From Candidatus Binatia bacterium (GTDB lineage Bacteria; Desulfobacterota; Binatia; HRBIN30), in assembly GCA_026004215.1 (NCBI GenBank), contig BPIR01000004.1, forward strand, positions 167,183 through 231,182: 64,000 bases of DNA. The letters are read 5' to 3'. Both the position numbers and the translations under genes were made by a program. The notes under the pieces were generated by a model. It ran no database searches. It saw nothing but the letters and a program-made list of their open reading frames with translations, and was not told the DNA's origin. Positions 43,700 to 52,353 of this stretch are shown here, in pieces (position 1 is the first letter of the stretch; each line of letters starts with the position of its first letter).

Positions 43700-46600
43700 A
43701 TGTTCGAAAGGATCGTTCACGCTTCTTTGAAGAACCGCAGCGCGGTTTTGTTCTTCACCGTGGTGGTGGCTTTGTTTGGGTGGCACGCCTTCCGTTCTCT
43801 CACGATCGAGGCCTTCCCCGATCCGACAGACACCCAAGTCAATGTGATTACGCTTTTCCCAGGGCAGCCTGTCGAAGAAGTCGAACGGCAAGTGACTCTG
43901 CCCATTGAACGCGCACTCAACGGAACGCCTGGGTTGACGCGCCTGCGCAGTATCTCGCTGTTTGGCTTATCTTACGTCACGCTGACGTTCGATGACCAGT
44001 TCGACGTGTTGTTTGCTCGGGCACAAACTTTAGAACGTTTGCGCGGCGCGGAATTGCCCGAGGGGGTGGTTCCGGAACTGGGTCCGCTGGCCACTCCGAT
44101 TGGCGAGGTGTACCGGTACACCCTGAGCGGCGCGGGGGGCGACCCCATGCGTCTGCGAACAATTCAGGATTGGGTGGTGCGGCCGCGGCTCTTGCGCGTT
44201 CCCGGAGTGGCGGATGTCGTCTCCTACGGCGGACTTGTGCGAGAGATCCACGTGCAGCCCTCACCGGCACAACTGGCCGCATACGATCTGACGCTCGAAC
44301 AGTTAGAGGAGGCGTTGCAAAAGGGCAGCGTGAACGCCAGCGGTGGCATTTTGGAGCACGGGTCGGAACAATTCGTCATCCGCAGCCAAGGGTTGTTTCG
44401 AAGCCTTCAAGACATCGCCTCGGTGAATGTCGCCAGCCGCGATGGCACGCCCGTGCGCGCCGGAGACGTGGCGACGGTACGCGATGGTTGGACCCCGCGG
44501 CAAGGAGTGGTGAGCCGGGGAGATGATTACGATGCCGTGCAGGGCATCGTGCTGATGCGGCGGGGGGAAAATCCATCCGTAGTGCTGCAAAGGATTCGCC
44601 AGGCGGTGGACGAACTCAATGGCGGCCGGCTCCCGAACGACGTACGCATTCGTCCATTTTACGATCGGACCGATCTGGTCGACACGACACTACGCACCGT
44701 AGGGCGCAATTTGCTCGAAGGGGCCACCCTGGTCACGATCGTGTTGTTCGCCTTTTTACTCGATCTCCGTGCGGCTGCGATTGCAGCAAGCGTGATCCCT
44801 TTGTCGTTGCTTTGTGCCTTCATTTACCTCCACATCCGAGGAATGAGCGCCAACTTGCTCAGCATGGGCGCCATCGACTTCGGCATCATCGTCGATGGCG
44901 CCGTGGTGATTGTAGAAAGCATCTTGCTGCGCCTGCATGGGTCGGTCCCAGCGGGCGGGGGGGTCTCGAAGGAGCAGATCCAAGCCCGGGTTCATGCCGG
45001 AGTGACGGCAGTCGTGCGGCCCACTGTGTTCGCCTTGCTCATTATCATTGCGGCATATTTGCCGATTTTTTTGTTGGAACGGGTGGAGGGACGAATTTTC
45101 GCGCCCATGTCCAACACTGTGGTTGCCGCTTTGGTGGGAGCTTTGCTTTTTTCCGTGACCCTTGTTCCCGTGTTGGCGACGTTCGTGTACCGCCGCCCCG
45201 TGAATCACCGCGAGTCGCCGCTGCTGCAGTGGGCAGAGCGTTTGTACCGACCCACCTTGGCCTTTGCATTAGGATGGCCGCGCCTGGTGCTGGTAGCGAG
45301 CCTCCTTGCGCTGATCTCGTCGGTGTACCTGTTGGCTCGCATGGGGTCGGAGTTTCTTCCCGAGCTCAACGAAGGGTCGCTGTACCTGACCTTCACTTTG
45401 CCTCCCCACACGAGCCTTACCGAAGGCCGGCGATTTGTGCCCGAGGTAACCGAGTTACTCCGCGATCACCCAGAGGTGCAAGAAGTGCTGACGCAGCTCG
45501 GGCGCCCGGAGGACGGAACCGATCCGAAGCTCGTCAATAACTTAGAAGTGTTTTTGTTGCTCAAGCCCCCGGAGCAGTGGCGGCGGCATTTGCGGACTCT
45601 AGGCGACCTGATCGAAGACCTGCGCGCGCGCCTGGTGGGGATTCCCGGCGTGGAAGTGAACTTTTCCCAGCCGATCCGGGACAACGTCAACGAATCCATA
45701 TCGGGCCAGAAAGGCCAGGTGGCGCTCAAGCTCTACGGGGACAATTTGGAGGAGCTCCAGAGGGCCGCAGAGGAGGTAAAGCGCGCGCTGGCCTCCGTTG
45801 CGGGGGTTGCGGATCTGGGCTTGGTGCTCAGCAGCGAGATTCCCCAAGTCAAGGTCGAGCCCGATCGCGACGCGCTGGGCCGCTATGGACTCGACCTGGA
45901 GGACTTTCAGCACATTCTTCAGGCTGCCCTCGGCGGGCAGCCCGTGGGGGTCTTCTGGGACGGGGAAGCACGCTTCGACATCGTCTTACGTTATCCGCCC
46001 TCGGCCCGCGCCGACATCGAGAAGATCCGCAACTTGCAGGTTCCGGTACAAGGAGGAGCAGCTGTTCCCCTGGAAATGCTCGCCAAAGTCAGCATCGGGC
46101 AGGGTCGTGCCGCGATCACGCGGGAAAATGGTCGTCGGTACATCGGAGTGCGAATGAACGTAGCTGGCCGGGATCTCGGAAGTTTTGTGACCGACGCGCA
46201 GCAGCGCGTGGCCAAGGCCGTGTCGCTGCCCGCGGGCGTGACGACGGAGTGGGGCGGGGAGTTCGAAAGTAAGGAACGCGCAATGGCGCGGCTGGCGATG
46301 GTTGTGCCCGTGGCGCTGATCATCACGCTGGTGCTGCTGTTTCAGTCGTTCCAGCGTTTTGGTCCGGCAGTGCTCGTTCTGCTGAACACGCCGTTTGCTC
46401 TCGTGGGAGGAGTGGTGGCACTGTGGCTGGCCGGCATGCCTCTTTCGGTGTCGGCCGCCGTCGGCTTCATCGCGTTGATTGGTCAAGCCTCGCTCAATGG
46501 GGTGTTGGTTCTGTCGCGCGTCGAGGAGAAGCGTCGCGACGGTGTGGCTCTGGACGCGGCCATTCTCGCCGGGTGCTCAGAACGCTTGCGGCCCGTGCTC

Positions 46601-46789
46601 ATGACGGCTTCGTTGGCCGCGCTCGGACTCGTGCCCGCCGCGCTGAGCCATGCCATTGGTAGCGAGGTGCAACGACCGGTGGCGGTCGTGATCGTCGGCG
46701 GCACCTTGAGTGCGTGTCTGCTCACGTTGGTCGTCCTTCCAGCCATGTATCGGTTGAGCGTCCAGCGTTTCGGCGAAGGTAAAATATGA
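43700..46789 (+). CDS. Heavy-metal-efflux-type RND pump (CzcA-like)
   Basis: A 1029-residue inner-membrane RND pump with two six-helix repeats and two large periplasmic loops. The CzcA-type opening is MFERIVHASLKNRSAVLFF with EAFPDPTDTQVNVITLFPGQP and EEVERQVTLPIERALNGTPG. TM4 carries MGAIDFGIIVDGAVVIVESIL, the DFG...DGA...E pattern typical of heavy-metal RND exporters that couples proton flow. GSEFLPELNEGSLYLTFTLP and the C-terminal GGTLSACLLTLVVLPAMYRL are also CzcA/CusA-like. Substrate cannot be read from sequence: metals are the family norm, but some relatives move organic compounds. Its stop overlaps the next start (ATGA), tying it to the lipid A modification genes. Confidence 0.95.
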   Translation: MFERIVHASLKNRSAVLFFTVVVALFGWHAFRSLTIEAFPDPTDTQVNVITLFPGQPVEEVERQVTLPIERALNGTPGLTRLRSISLFGLSYVTLTFDDQFDVLFARAQTLERLRGAELPEGVVPELGPLATPIGEVYRYTLSGAGGDPMRLRTIQDWVVRPRLLRVPGVADVVSYGGLVREIHVQPSPAQLAAYDLTLEQLEEALQKGSVNASGGILEHGSEQFVIRSQGLFRSLQDIASVNVASRDGTPVRAGDVATVRDGWTPRQGVVSRGDDYDAVQGIVLMRRGENPSVVLQRIRQAVDELNGGRLPNDVRIRPFYDRTDLVDTTLRTVGRNLLEGATLVTIVLFAFLLDLRAAAIAASVIPLSLLCAFIYLHIRGMSANLLSMGAIDFGIIVDGAVVIVESILLRLHGSVPAGGGVSKEQIQARVHAGVTAVVRPTVFALLIIIAAYLPIFLLERVEGRIFAPMSNTVVAALVGALLFSVTLVPVLATFVYRRPVNHRESPLLQWAERLYRPTLAFALGWPRLVLVASLLALISSVYLLARMGSEFLPELNEGSLYLTFTLPPHTSLTEGRRFVPEVTELLRDHPEVQEVLTQLGRPEDGTDPKLVNNLEVFLLLKPPEQWRRHLRTLGDLIEDLRARLVGIPGVEVNFSQPIRDNVNESISGQKGQVALKLYGDNLEELQRAAEEVKRALASVAGVADLGLVLSSEIPQVKVEPDRDALGRYGLDLEDFQHILQAALGGQPVGVFWDGEARFDIVLRYPPSARADIEKIRNLQVPVQGGAAVPLEMLAKVSIGQGRAAITRENGRRYIGVRMNVAGRDLGSFVTDAQQRVAKAVSLPAGVTTEWGGEFESKERAMARLAMVVPVALIITLVLLFQSFQRFGPAVLVLLNTPFALVGGVVALWLAGMPLSVSAAVGFIALIGQASLNGVLVLSRVEEKRRDGVALDAAILAGCSERLRPVLMTASLAALGLVPAALSHAIGSEVQRPVAVVIVGGTLSACLLTLVVLPAMYRLSVQRFGEGKI

Positions 46790-47862
46790 TGCGGGCAAGT
46801 GGGGGTTCGCTGTGCCCGACGGGCGGGCTCGTTGAGCGGTCGGACGACAACACCTCGGAGCTCGAGGTGACGGCCTACGAGGACGGAGCTGCGGCCGCCC
46901 CGCATATGCGTGAAACTTTTGCGGACGCGCCGACTCCGGCAGTCGAGCTCTCGATTGTCGTCCCGGTTTTTAATGAAAGGGCCAACCTGCCGGTACTTCA
47001 CGAGCGAATACGGAAGGTCGTGCAAAGACTCGGGCGCACTTGGGAGATTTGTTACGTAGACGATGGTAGTACCGATGACTCCCTTGCCTGGCTTCGCTCC
47101 CACGCCTTACAGGATCCCGGAGTGCGGGTCGTCGAGTTGGAGAGAAATTTCGGACAGCATGCAGCCGTTTTGGCGGGCTTTGCGCATACACGCGGGCAGG
47201 TGGTAGTTACGTTGGATGCCGACTTACAGAATCCGCCCGAAGAGATCCCGCGGTTGCTCGCGATGACGGATCGAGGTTTCGATGCCGTCGGCGGATGGCG
47301 GGAACACCGGCGGGATCCGTGGTCGCGCACGATCGCTTCTCGGGTGGTCAATGGCGTCGTGCGGGTTGCGACTGGGGTTCCCATACACGACTACGGATGC
47401 ATGTTGCGCGCGTATCGCCGCTCCGTGGTGCAAGACATTTTGGCACGCGGAGGCCGTTTCTGTTTCATCCCCGTGGCTGCAAATGCCGTGGCTCGGCGAG
47501 TTGCGGAAATTTCTGTGGCGCACGCGCCGCGCTTGCACGGGGAGTCGAAGTATTCGTTACAAGATCTCTTGCGTTTACTCCTGCGCGTTGTCGCCTCGCT
47601 GTCGGCGTTTCCGACGCCTCGGTCGAAACGCCTGGGGGCAGCAGCGCTAGCGGCGGGAGTCGGGTTGGGCGGGATGGCTGCTTGGGCAGCCTCCGACATG
47701 GCTCGGCTGACCGGTCTGGCGAGCGGTGCAATGTGCTTGGCCGCCGGGATAGTGCTGCTGCGGTCGAGTGTGTTCCCTGCCGGTTCACGTTGTTTCCGGC
47801 ATGGCCCGCGCGCGCAAGCGGCCTTTCGAGTTCGCCGGCTGCACGAGGCTTCGCAAAGGTAG
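46786..47862 (+). CDS. GT2 prenyl-phosphate glycosyltransferase, ArnC-like (copy 1)
   Basis: A 358-residue membrane glycosyltransferase. After about 50 variable residues the GT-A domain has LSIVVPVFNERANLPVLHERI, CYVDDGSTDDSLAWL, VELERNFGQHAAVLAGF, the metal site TLDADLQNPPEEIPRL and the product-side VPIHDYGCMLRAYRR. Two C-terminal hydrophobic segments (LGAAALAAGVGLGGMAAWA and TGLASGAMCLAAGIVLL) anchor it. The fold and neighbours indicate transfer of a UDP-linked sugar, probably formylated aminoarabinose, to undecaprenyl phosphate on the inner leaflet. The start overlaps the CzcA-like stop (ATGA), and a formyltransferase gene follows after 6 bases. Confidence 0.9.
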   Translation: MMRASGGSLCPTGGLVERSDDNTSELEVTAYEDGAAAAPHMRETFADAPTPAVELSIVVPVFNERANLPVLHERIRKVVQRLGRTWEICYVDDGSTDDSLAWLRSHALQDPGVRVVELERNFGQHAAVLAGFAHTRGQVVVTLDADLQNPPEEIPRLLAMTDRGFDAVGGWREHRRDPWSRTIASRVVNGVVRVATGVPIHDYGCMLRAYRRSVVQDILARGGRFCFIPVAANAVARRVAEISVAHAPRLHGESKYSLQDLLRLLLRVVASLSAFPTPRSKRLGAAALAAGVGLGGMAAWAASDMARLTGLASGAMCLAAGIVLLRSSVFPAGSRCFRHGPRAQAAFRVRRLHEASQR

Positions 47863-47868
47863 GGTGCG

Positions 47869-48792
47869 ATGCGCTGCGTTGTGTTTGCGTACCACGACAT
47901 TGGTTATGTCTGCTTGGAAGAGCTGCTGCGCTTAGGTGCAAACGTCAACTTGGTGATTACTCACCAAGACGATCCCGAAGAAAACGTGTGGTTTCGTTCG
48001 GTTCGCGAGCTTGCCCGCAGGCGAGGGTTGCCGGTCTTTGCGCCGGACAATGTGAACACGCCGGAGTGGGTGGCTCGAGTTGCTGCGAGCGAGCCGGATT
48101 TTTTGTTTTCCTTTTACTACCGAAAGTTGCTGTGCCGCGATCTCCTCGACATTCCGGCCCATGGTGCTCTCAATTTGCATGGGTCGTTGTTGCCGCGCTA
48201 TCGGGGTCGCTGCCCGGTCAACTGGGTGTTGATCCACGACGAGAAGGAAACTGGGCTGACGCTGCACTATATGACGGAGAAACCTGATGCCGGCGACATC
48301 GTGGCCCAGCGTGCCGTGACCATCGAGGACTGCGACACTGCTTTTACCTTGTACCGCAAACTCACCGCGCTGGCTCCGGTGCTCTTGCGCGACGTCTACC
48401 CGTTACTTTGCCAGGGCAAAGCACCAAGGATTCCCCAGGATGATCGCCAGGCCACGTACTTTGGCGGTCGGCGCCCAGAGGATGGAAAGATCCACTGGCA
48501 GCAATCCGCCAGGCAGGTTTTCAATTTGGTGCGTGCCGTGACCCGCCCGTATCCGGGAGCGTTTACCTTTTGGCGAAAACAGCCACTGATCGTTTGGCAA
48601 GCGGCGGTCGCGCCCGCCCCGTCTCCGGAACAGGCTCCTGGCACTGTGCTGCAAACCGGCCCCGAACTCCTCGTGCAATGCGGAGTCGGTGCCGTCGTAT
48701 TGAAAGAGGTGCAAAGCGGGAGCTCACCCCCGCTACCAGGAAGTGTGTGGGCTCGAGAGGCAGGACTCGCCGTGGGAGAACAACTCGAATGA
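47869..48792 (+). CDS. UDP-4-amino-sugar formyltransferase (ArnA N-terminal domain as a separate protein)
   Basis: A 307-residue protein colinear with the formyltransferase half of ArnA. VVFAYHDIGYVCLEELL, FAPDNVNTPEWV, FSFYYRKLL, the folate/catalytic NLHGSLLPRYRGRCPVNWVLI with Asn and His, DAGDIVAQ with the catalytic Asp, and RPYPGAFTFW all match. In the Ara4N pathway it transfers a formyl group from N10-formyl-tetrahydrofolate to UDP-L-Ara4N. ArnA is normally one fused protein; here the decarboxylase half is the next gene, overlapping by 4 bases. The protein ends after the linker-like C-terminal subdomain, so it looks complete. Confidence 0.94.
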   Translation: MRCVVFAYHDIGYVCLEELLRLGANVNLVITHQDDPEENVWFRSVRELARRRGLPVFAPDNVNTPEWVARVAASEPDFLFSFYYRKLLCRDLLDIPAHGALNLHGSLLPRYRGRCPVNWVLIHDEKETGLTLHYMTEKPDAGDIVAQRAVTIEDCDTAFTLYRKLTALAPVLLRDVYPLLCQGKAPRIPQDDRQATYFGGRRPEDGKIHWQQSARQVFNLVRAVTRPYPGAFTFWRKQPLIVWQAAVAPAPSPEQAPGTVLQTGPELLVQCGVGAVVLKEVQSGSSPPLPGSVWAREAGLAVGEQLE

Positions 48793-49748
48793 AAGTATTG
48801 ATCACCGGCGGAGCGGGATTTGTCGGATCGCACTTGGCCGAGGCGTTTTTGCTTCGGGGGGACGAGGTGCTGGTGCTGGACTCGGCCCCGGCGGACAAAC
48901 TGCAACACATTCTCGATCACCCTCGCTTGCAGTTGGTGTGTGGCAATGTGCTCGATGGCCGCGTGGTCGATCGCCTGGTTGCGCAATGCGACGTCGCGTA
49001 CCACCTGGCGGCTGTGGTGGGTGTGGAGCACTACGTAACGGACCCGCGCCAAGTGTTGGAGGTGAACATCAACGGCACGCAAAACGTACTCCGAGCGGCT
49101 TGGCGATATGGAAGGAAAGTAGTGTTCGGTTCGACCTCGGAGGTCTATGGCCGTAACCCCAAGGTTCCTTGGCAAGAAGACGATGACCGCGTGTTGGGTT
49201 CCACCCGCACGAATCGGTGGTGTTATGCCACTTCGAAAGCCGCGGGAGAGCATTTTTGCTTTGCTTACCAACGTTTGGGCCTTCCCGTCACGATTGTGCG
49301 GTACTTCAATGTATACGGTCCTCGGTTGGATCAGCTCGACAGTGGCAGAGTCGTCACGATCTTTCTGGGGCAAGCGTTGCGCCACCAGCCGCTTACCGTG
49401 ATTGGCGACGGCACACAAACTCGTTGTTTCACCTACGTCTCGGATTGCGTGCGCGCCACAGTGGCAGCGGGGGTTGAACCGCGTGCCGATGGAGATGTGT
49501 TCAACATCGGTACCAATGTGGAGACCTCGATTCTCGACTTGGCGCGCCTCATTATCGAACTTTCGGGCTCGCGTTCCGAGATTCGCTTCGTTCGTTACGA
49601 CGATGTTTACGGATCGAGTTACGAAGATATTCCGCGGCGGGTCCCAGACGTCACGAAGATGCACGAAATCTTGGGCGTGCGGGCAGAAACTCCGTTGCGC
49701 GACGGGTTGGAACGTACGATCGCGTGGTTTCGCTCGCAATCTGTGTAA
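48789..49748 (+). CDS. NAD-dependent UDP-glucuronate decarboxylase-like epimerase (ArnA C-terminal domain as a separate protein)
   Basis: A 319-residue extended SDR. TGGAGFVGSHLAEAFL binds NAD, FGSTSEVYG holds the catalytic Ser/Glu pair of the ArnA and UXS decarboxylases, CYATSKAAGE the Tyr-Lys, and VRYFNVYGPR follows. Near the C-terminus SSYEDIPRRVPD places an Arg where ArnA has its catalytic Arg (...YQDVEHRKPS in E. coli). These residues support oxidative decarboxylation of UDP-glucuronate to the 4-keto-pentose. ATG 48789 overlaps the formyltransferase stop (ATGA), preserving the order of the fused ArnA. Confidence 0.88.
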   Translation: MKVLITGGAGFVGSHLAEAFLLRGDEVLVLDSAPADKLQHILDHPRLQLVCGNVLDGRVVDRLVAQCDVAYHLAAVVGVEHYVTDPRQVLEVNINGTQNVLRAAWRYGRKVVFGSTSEVYGRNPKVPWQEDDDRVLGSTRTNRWCYATSKAAGEHFCFAYQRLGLPVTIVRYFNVYGPRLDQLDSGRVVTIFLGQALRHQPLTVIGDGTQTRCFTYVSDCVRATVAAGVEPRADGDVFNIGTNVETSILDLARLIIELSGSRSEIRFVRYDDVYGSSYEDIPRRVPDVTKMHEILGVRAETPLRDGLERTIAWFRSQSV

Positions 49749-49769
49749 CGCTGCGCGCTCGGGGAAGGT

Positions 49770-50684
49770 ATGGAGTTGGGACTCAAAGTAGATGTGTGCA
49801 CGTACGGGGGGATGCGCGGTGGAGTCCCGAACCTTTTACGCTTGTTCGACCGCCTCAACGTGCGCGTGAGTTTTTTTGTTGCCGTGGGCCCGGATCGCTC
49901 TGGATGGGCGCTGCGGCGCTTGGTGCGCCCCGGATTTCTACAAAAGATGTGGCGAACCCGGGCCGTGAGAACGTACGGGTGGCGCACGCTATTGTACGGC
50001 ACACTGCTGCCGGCGCCCCACATTGGGAAGAAGTGCGCCGGGCTCCTCAGAGAAATCGTGTCGGCCGGCCACGAACTGGCGGTTCACGGCTACGACCACG
50101 TACGCTGGCAAGACTGTTTGCCGCAGTTGACGCGCGAAGAAATCGCTGCGGAGTTGTCCCGCGCCTGGGAATTCGTCCAGGAGGCGACGGCAACCACTCC
50201 CCAGGCCTTCGGAGCACCGGGTTGGCAGTGTACCGAGCTCAGTTTGCGCTGCGAAGACGAGTTGCGGCTACTCTACCACAGCGACACGCGCGGGCGCTGC
50301 CCGTACTACGCTGTGGCGGGCGGCCACACCTTCCGCACACTGGAAGTGCCGACGACATTGCCGACGTTGGACGAAACTTGGGGTAGCGTGAGCCGCGACT
50401 CCGATGAACTTTGTCGCTGGTACACCGCCCGCATGCAGCCGGGCACGAACGTGTACACGGCGCATGCGGAAATGGAAGGCCGTGATTACGCCGGTTTTCT
50501 TCGCCTTTGGCTCGAAACTCTGGTTGCTCGGGGGGTCAAGGTGGTGCGCTTGGACGAGCTGGCACGTGCGCAGGGGCAAGCTCCCCGCTGTCGTGTGGAA
50601 GCGGGTCGTTTGCCTGGGCGGGCCGGAACCGTTGCATTGCAGGGAGCGTGCATTGACGGAGATGCCACTGCTGAACAAGGGTGA
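49770..50684 (+). CDS. Polysaccharide-deacetylase-family deformylase, ArnD-like
   Basis: A 304-residue protein clearly related to ArnD, which removes the formyl group from undecaprenyl-phosphate Ara4FN. Shared motifs are GGVPNLLRLFDR, FFVAVGPDRSGWALRRLVRP, SAGHELAVHGYDHVRWQ (metal His pair and the DH.WQ motif), FGAPGWQCTE, YHSDTRGRCPY, VPTTLPTLDE and VYTAHAEMEG. One difference stands out: E. coli ArnD begins its first motif D-V-D-T, while here it reads D8-V-C10-T, so the second Asp is Cys. The gene starts 21 bases after the decarboxylase, and its end overlaps the first ArnT-like gene by 23 bases. Confidence 0.93.
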   Translation: MELGLKVDVCTYGGMRGGVPNLLRLFDRLNVRVSFFVAVGPDRSGWALRRLVRPGFLQKMWRTRAVRTYGWRTLLYGTLLPAPHIGKKCAGLLREIVSAGHELAVHGYDHVRWQDCLPQLTREEIAAELSRAWEFVQEATATTPQAFGAPGWQCTELSLRCEDELRLLYHSDTRGRCPYYAVAGGHTFRTLEVPTTLPTLDETWGSVSRDSDELCRWYTARMQPGTNVYTAHAEMEGRDYAGFLRLWLETLVARGVKVVRLDELARAQGQAPRCRVEAGRLPGRAGTVALQGACIDGDATAEQG

Positions 50685-52353
50685 CGCAAGCGCAAACGGT
50701 TCGACGTGGAGCGAATCGGCAAAACTCGCTGTGGCCGCAGCCGCGCTGGGTATCGGCGTGGCGGCCGCCTTTTTCAGCACGCTCGGCGCCAGTCCGCTCA
50801 TCGAGCCTGACGAAGCGCGCTATGCGGAGATCGCGCGAGAAATGCTGGTGCGAGGCGACTGGGTGACGCCGACGTTGAACTTTGTCCCGTACTTTGAAAA
50901 GCCTCCCCTGGTTTATTGGCTGACGACCATAAGTCTGGCGCTGTTCGGGCAACACGATTGGGCCGTGAGGTTGTGGCCGGCCCTGTCGGGTTTGGTCGGT
51001 GTCGGCTGCACGGCCCGTTTAGCTGCCTCCATGTTCGGTTGGCCTACGGGGCTCTTGGCCGGGGCGATCTTGGCGACCACGCCCCTGTACTTTGGAATGA
51101 GTCAGGTTCTGACCCTCGATATGCCGCTGACCGCCTGGTGCACCGCCAGCTTGGTTTGTGCGTGGTTCGTGTTGGCGCGCGTGCCGGGGCGGCCGACGAT
51201 AGCCGTAGTCGTATTTTGGCTCGCGCTGGGCCTCGGAGTATTGACAAAGGGGCCGGTTGCCGTGGTGCTCGTACTGGGTACGCTGGTGCTGTACGCGCTG
51301 GCAATCGGAAAGCCAGGTGTGCTGGTCCGGCTCGTGTGGGTGCCCGGCATCGTGCTGTTTTTGGTTGTTGCCGTACCTTGGTTCGTCCTCCTCAGTTGGC
51401 GGCATCCAGAGTTCGTCTCGTTTTTCTTTGTCGAGCAACACCTTGCTCGTTATGCCCGCCCGTGGGAGCATCGCGAGCCCCCATGGTTTTATATTCCTGT
51501 ACTGTTGGCCGGCACGCTCCCGTGGTGCGCGTTGAGCGCATGGGCGATGGTTCGCGTGCCCGGAAAGCTGACTTCAGTGCAACTGGGTCGGGAAGATTTG
51601 TTTCTTGGGCTGTGGTTTGCGACGGTACTTCTTTTCTTTTCCGTTTCCGGGTCGAAGCTGGCAACCTACATTCTCCCAGCACTGCCGCCGTTAGCGATCT
51701 TGTTTGCCCGTTTCTTGGGCGAGCGCTTGGCTCCGTTGGGTTCGAAACCATATCGCGTCATCGGCGACGCTGCGTGGCTGTTGGGCTTGGCCGTTTTGGG
51801 GGCAGCACGGGTGGTACCCATCTTTTCCACCCACCATCGCGCGCAAATGCTGCCTGCGGCTTTGGTGGAAGGGGCTTTGCTGTTGCTGTTGGGCGGCTTG
51901 GGGTTGCGCTTGGTGGCCTCTCGCTGGCAGGGTGCGCCATGGGCGTTGTTCGCTGCTCTGGTCGGTTTGTTGTGGGGGATCGAGCTGGTAACGTTTGCCA
52001 ATCGCGCTGTGGCGGAACAGTACACACCTCTGGCGCAAGCGATCCGAAGGCAATGGGCCCCAGGGGATCGCATCGTGTTGTACCGCCATTATACGCAGGG
52101 AATTCCGTACTACACGGGACAGCGAGTTGTCGTCGTCGGCGCGTGGGGGGAGCTGGATTTCGGGAGCCGATACGACCCACAGGGTGAGTTTTTCTGGAAA
52201 AGCGAAGGCAGGCTCGTGGAGGAGTGGCGCAAATCGCAGCGAATGTTTTTGGTGATCAATGCTGCGGATTTGCGGGCGTTGGAAGATCGGCTGGAGCCGA
52301 AGCCTCGTGCAATCGCCCGTTGGGGAAAAAAACTGGTTGTGGTGAACTTTTGA
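50662..52353 (+). CDS. ArnT-like lipid A glycosyltransferase (GT83), copy 1
   Basis: A 563-residue polytopic GT-C enzyme. After TM1 the periplasmic loop reads LIEPDEARYAEIAREMLVRGDWVTPTLNF then YFEKPPLVYWL, the metal/substrate loop shared by ArnT and PMT-family enzymes. LTKGPVAVVLVLG and the ...VPWFVLLSWRHPEF..FFFVEQHLARY segment are also ArnT-like, and the C-terminal about 100 residues form a periplasmic domain (YYTGQRVVVVGAWGELDFG). The expected role is transfer of the lipid-linked amino sugar to lipid A. ATG 50662 starts within the arnD-like gene; the frame extends upstream only as an overlap artefact. Its stop overlaps the second copy (TGATG). Confidence 0.92.
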   Translation: MPLLNKGDASANGSTWSESAKLAVAAAALGIGVAAAFFSTLGASPLIEPDEARYAEIAREMLVRGDWVTPTLNFVPYFEKPPLVYWLTTISLALFGQHDWAVRLWPALSGLVGVGCTARLAASMFGWPTGLLAGAILATTPLYFGMSQVLTLDMPLTAWCTASLVCAWFVLARVPGRPTIAVVVFWLALGLGVLTKGPVAVVLVLGTLVLYALAIGKPGVLVRLVWVPGIVLFLVVAVPWFVLLSWRHPEFVSFFFVEQHLARYARPWEHREPPWFYIPVLLAGTLPWCALSAWAMVRVPGKLTSVQLGREDLFLGLWFATVLLFFSVSGSKLATYILPALPPLAILFARFLGERLAPLGSKPYRVIGDAAWLLGLAVLGAARVVPIFSTHHRAQMLPAALVEGALLLLLGGLGLRLVASRWQGAPWALFAALVGLLWGIELVTFANRAVAEQYTPLAQAIRRQWAPGDRIVLYRHYTQGIPYYTGQRVVVVGAWGELDFGSRYDPQGEFFWKSEGRLVEEWRKSQRMFLVINAADLRALEDRLEPKPRAIARWGKKLVVVNF

